Positions 13,632 through 14,606 of a DNA stretch of 14,606 bases are shown in pieces. The translations under genes were made by a program, and so were the position numbers. Location: the NCBI GenBank assembly GCA_913049565.1, contig CAJWZG010000047.1, positions 1 through 14,606 of the forward strand. Direction: 5' to 3'. Each line of letters begins with the position of its first letter. Position 1 is the first letter of the stretch. Under the pieces are notes generated by a model. The model searched no databases and had not been told where the DNA came from. It saw nothing but the letters and a program-made list of their open reading frames with translations. The stretch comes from an uncultured Gammaproteobacteria bacterium (GTDB lineage: Bacteria > Pseudomonadota > Gammaproteobacteria > Pseudomonadales > Azotimanducaceae_A).

Positions 13632-14606
13632 TCAGAATTCGTCTTCAAAGGCGCGTAAACGTCGCTCTAAATCCCACTGCAGCGATGCTTTAACGCTGCC
13701 CTTCAGCGCCTTGGCACATTGGCGGGACACCTCTTCTGCCCCCAACACGTCTGCTCGGCAAGCAGACACTGGAACCCCTGCGTAGGCGTCATCAAACAAA
13801 CCCTCGCCGGGTAAAAAACTGTACTGAAGCGAATTACGCGAAAAACCGCGAAGCACCTCGTAAGACAGATCAAAGGTTGTCGCGGCACGCTGATATTCGT
13901 GGGTCAAATCAATGCGCGAGACCCCCTCATCATCGGTCGAAAGCGCGACAGGTACCCCGTACGACAAGTAGGTGGGTAATGGGTGCTCTGCCCCCTCGAC
14001 CTGCAAGATCACATCGTTGCTGGTGAGATTTATCTCAACCATGATGCCCTGTGCTGCCATGCGTTTGAGTAACTGAGTCATGTCTTCGTCGTAACTGATA
14101 TCGATGCCATGCCCAATACGCTTAGCCTCGGCAACCGAGATCGCTTCTCGAATATGCCAACCCAGATGCTCTGTTGGCACCAAACCCAGAGAGAGTTCAC
14201 CAGCGTGCAGCGCTATACCTCGGCGCTGTTCTGGGTAGTAGCCGCCGATTTCAGCAATAAAATTCATATGCTGTCGATAATCTTTCAGCGCAACTAAATG
14301 ATCCTCTGGGGCAACGAAATTTAAACCCACGACCCGTTCATCGGCCGCGATCAGTTTGAAAGCCAACAAGGTCTGTGCATAAACCTGCATCGGCGAAAGC
14401 GTGCGAATAACCTGGCTCAAATAGCGCACTACAACGTCACATCCCGCCTGTCTTTGAATCCCGCCAACCTCACAGGCTTGCAGTTGGCTGCGTCTTGCAT
14501 CCATCTGATCCATTGTTTTGATGACGTCTTCAACCACGGCATCCATAGCATCATGGTCTATCCGCTCACCGTAAGGAGCGTCGATTCGCCCCGTCGTCTC
14601 AGCCAG
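13632..14606 (-). CDS. Adenosine deaminase-family metal-dependent hydrolase (N terminus outside window)
   Basis: The - strand frame is open from the window edge to a TAA-side stop at 13632, giving 324 residues of a larger protein. An internal ATG at 14546 is not the start, since family-like sequence (ETTGRIDAPYGERIDHDA) continues upstream without a stop. Active-site motifs of adenosine/AMP deaminases are present: HAGE (14196-14207), RIGHG (near 14120) and STDDEG (13923-13940), where the acidic pair helps bind zinc and water. The N-terminal HxH zinc ligands lie beyond the window. About 190 residues follow HAGE, longer than in the classical ~350-residue enzyme, so this may belong to the extended ADGF/ADA2-like or another large bacterial branch. 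The expected reaction is adenosine (or deoxyadenosine) to inosine; a related substrate is possible. It neighbours two phosphoribosyltransferases. Confidence 0.82.
   Translation of the reverse strand: MAETTGRIDAPYGERIDHDAMDAVVEDVIKTMDQMDARRSQLQACEVGGIQRQAGCDVVVRYLSQVIRTLSPMQVYAQTLLAFKLIAADERVVGLNFVAPEDHLVALKDYRQHMNFIAEIGGYYPEQRRGIALHAGELSLGLVPTEHLGWHIREAISVAEAKRIGHGIDISYDEDMTQLLKRMAAQGIMVEINLTSNDVILQVEGAEHPLPTYLSYGVPVALSTDDEGVSRIDLTHEYQRAATTFDLSYEVLRGFSRNSLQYSFLPGEGLFDDAYAGVPVSACRADVLGAEEVSRQCAKALKGSVKASLQWDLERRLRAFEDEF

Noticed and set aside
14544..14546. ATG 14546 as the start of the adenosine deaminase-family gene
   Set aside because: The frame stays open to the window edge with coding-like sequence, and the family needs N-terminal zinc ligands that are missing from a protein starting here.
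1..14606. Defence system, prophage, transposon, CRISPR array or RNA gene
   Set aside because: I looked for tandem repeats, terminal inverted repeats, transposase/integrase motifs and tRNA-like cloverleaf sequence and saw none. The window is metabolic chromosome sequence.

Overview
The window looks like a chromosomal segment of a heterotrophic proteobacterium. The family mix (AtuA-like protein, a split MCC/GCC-class acyl-CoA carboxylase, a single-chain acyl-CoA carboxylase, a large exported DUF3604 protein) reminds me most of marine Gammaproteobacteria. That placement rests on family recall only and is tentative. Genes are densely packed on both strands. I see no tRNA, rRNA, CRISPR array, insertion sequence or phage gene.

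Left block (1-6455, + strand). After the tail of an unrecognised gene come four closely spaced genes that read as one operon: carboxyltransferase subunit, biotin carboxylase/biotin carrier subunit, crotonase-family hydratase and an AtuA-like protein. The first two pairs overlap, and the fourth gene follows after 44 nt. The set matches AtuC, AtuF, AtuE and AtuA of acyclic terpene (citronellol/geraniol) catabolism. The rest of that pathway is not in the window, and the carboxyltransferase departs from a loop typical of methylcrotonyl/geranyl-CoA carboxylases. It probably carboxylates a branched or unsaturated acyl-CoA whose identity I cannot fix.

Middle block (6456-8810). A strong hairpin closes the operon. 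Next, on the - strand, is a small membrane-protein gene interrupted by one in-frame TAG at codon 23. Divergent from it is a 610-codon DUF3604 protein with PHP-like metal-ligand motifs, an apparent signal sequence and 14 cysteines.

Right-centre block (8811-12394, - strand). A 1139-codon single-chain acyl-CoA carboxylase carries biotin carboxylase, biotin carrier and carboxyltransferase domains in one polypeptide. It resembles the long-chain acyl-CoA carboxylase (LCC) type. The window therefore holds two independent biotin-dependent carboxylases. A 15-nt perfect palindrome lies in the gap upstream.

Right block (12395-14606). Two paralogous phosphoribosyltransferase genes are transcribed divergently from a 92-nt gap. 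One keeps a canonical PRPP loop and the other has Arg where many homologues have the proposed catalytic Asp. Convergent with the second is the 3' part of an adenosine deaminase-family gene that runs off the window. Together these suggest purine salvage, with one possibly repurposed paralogue.
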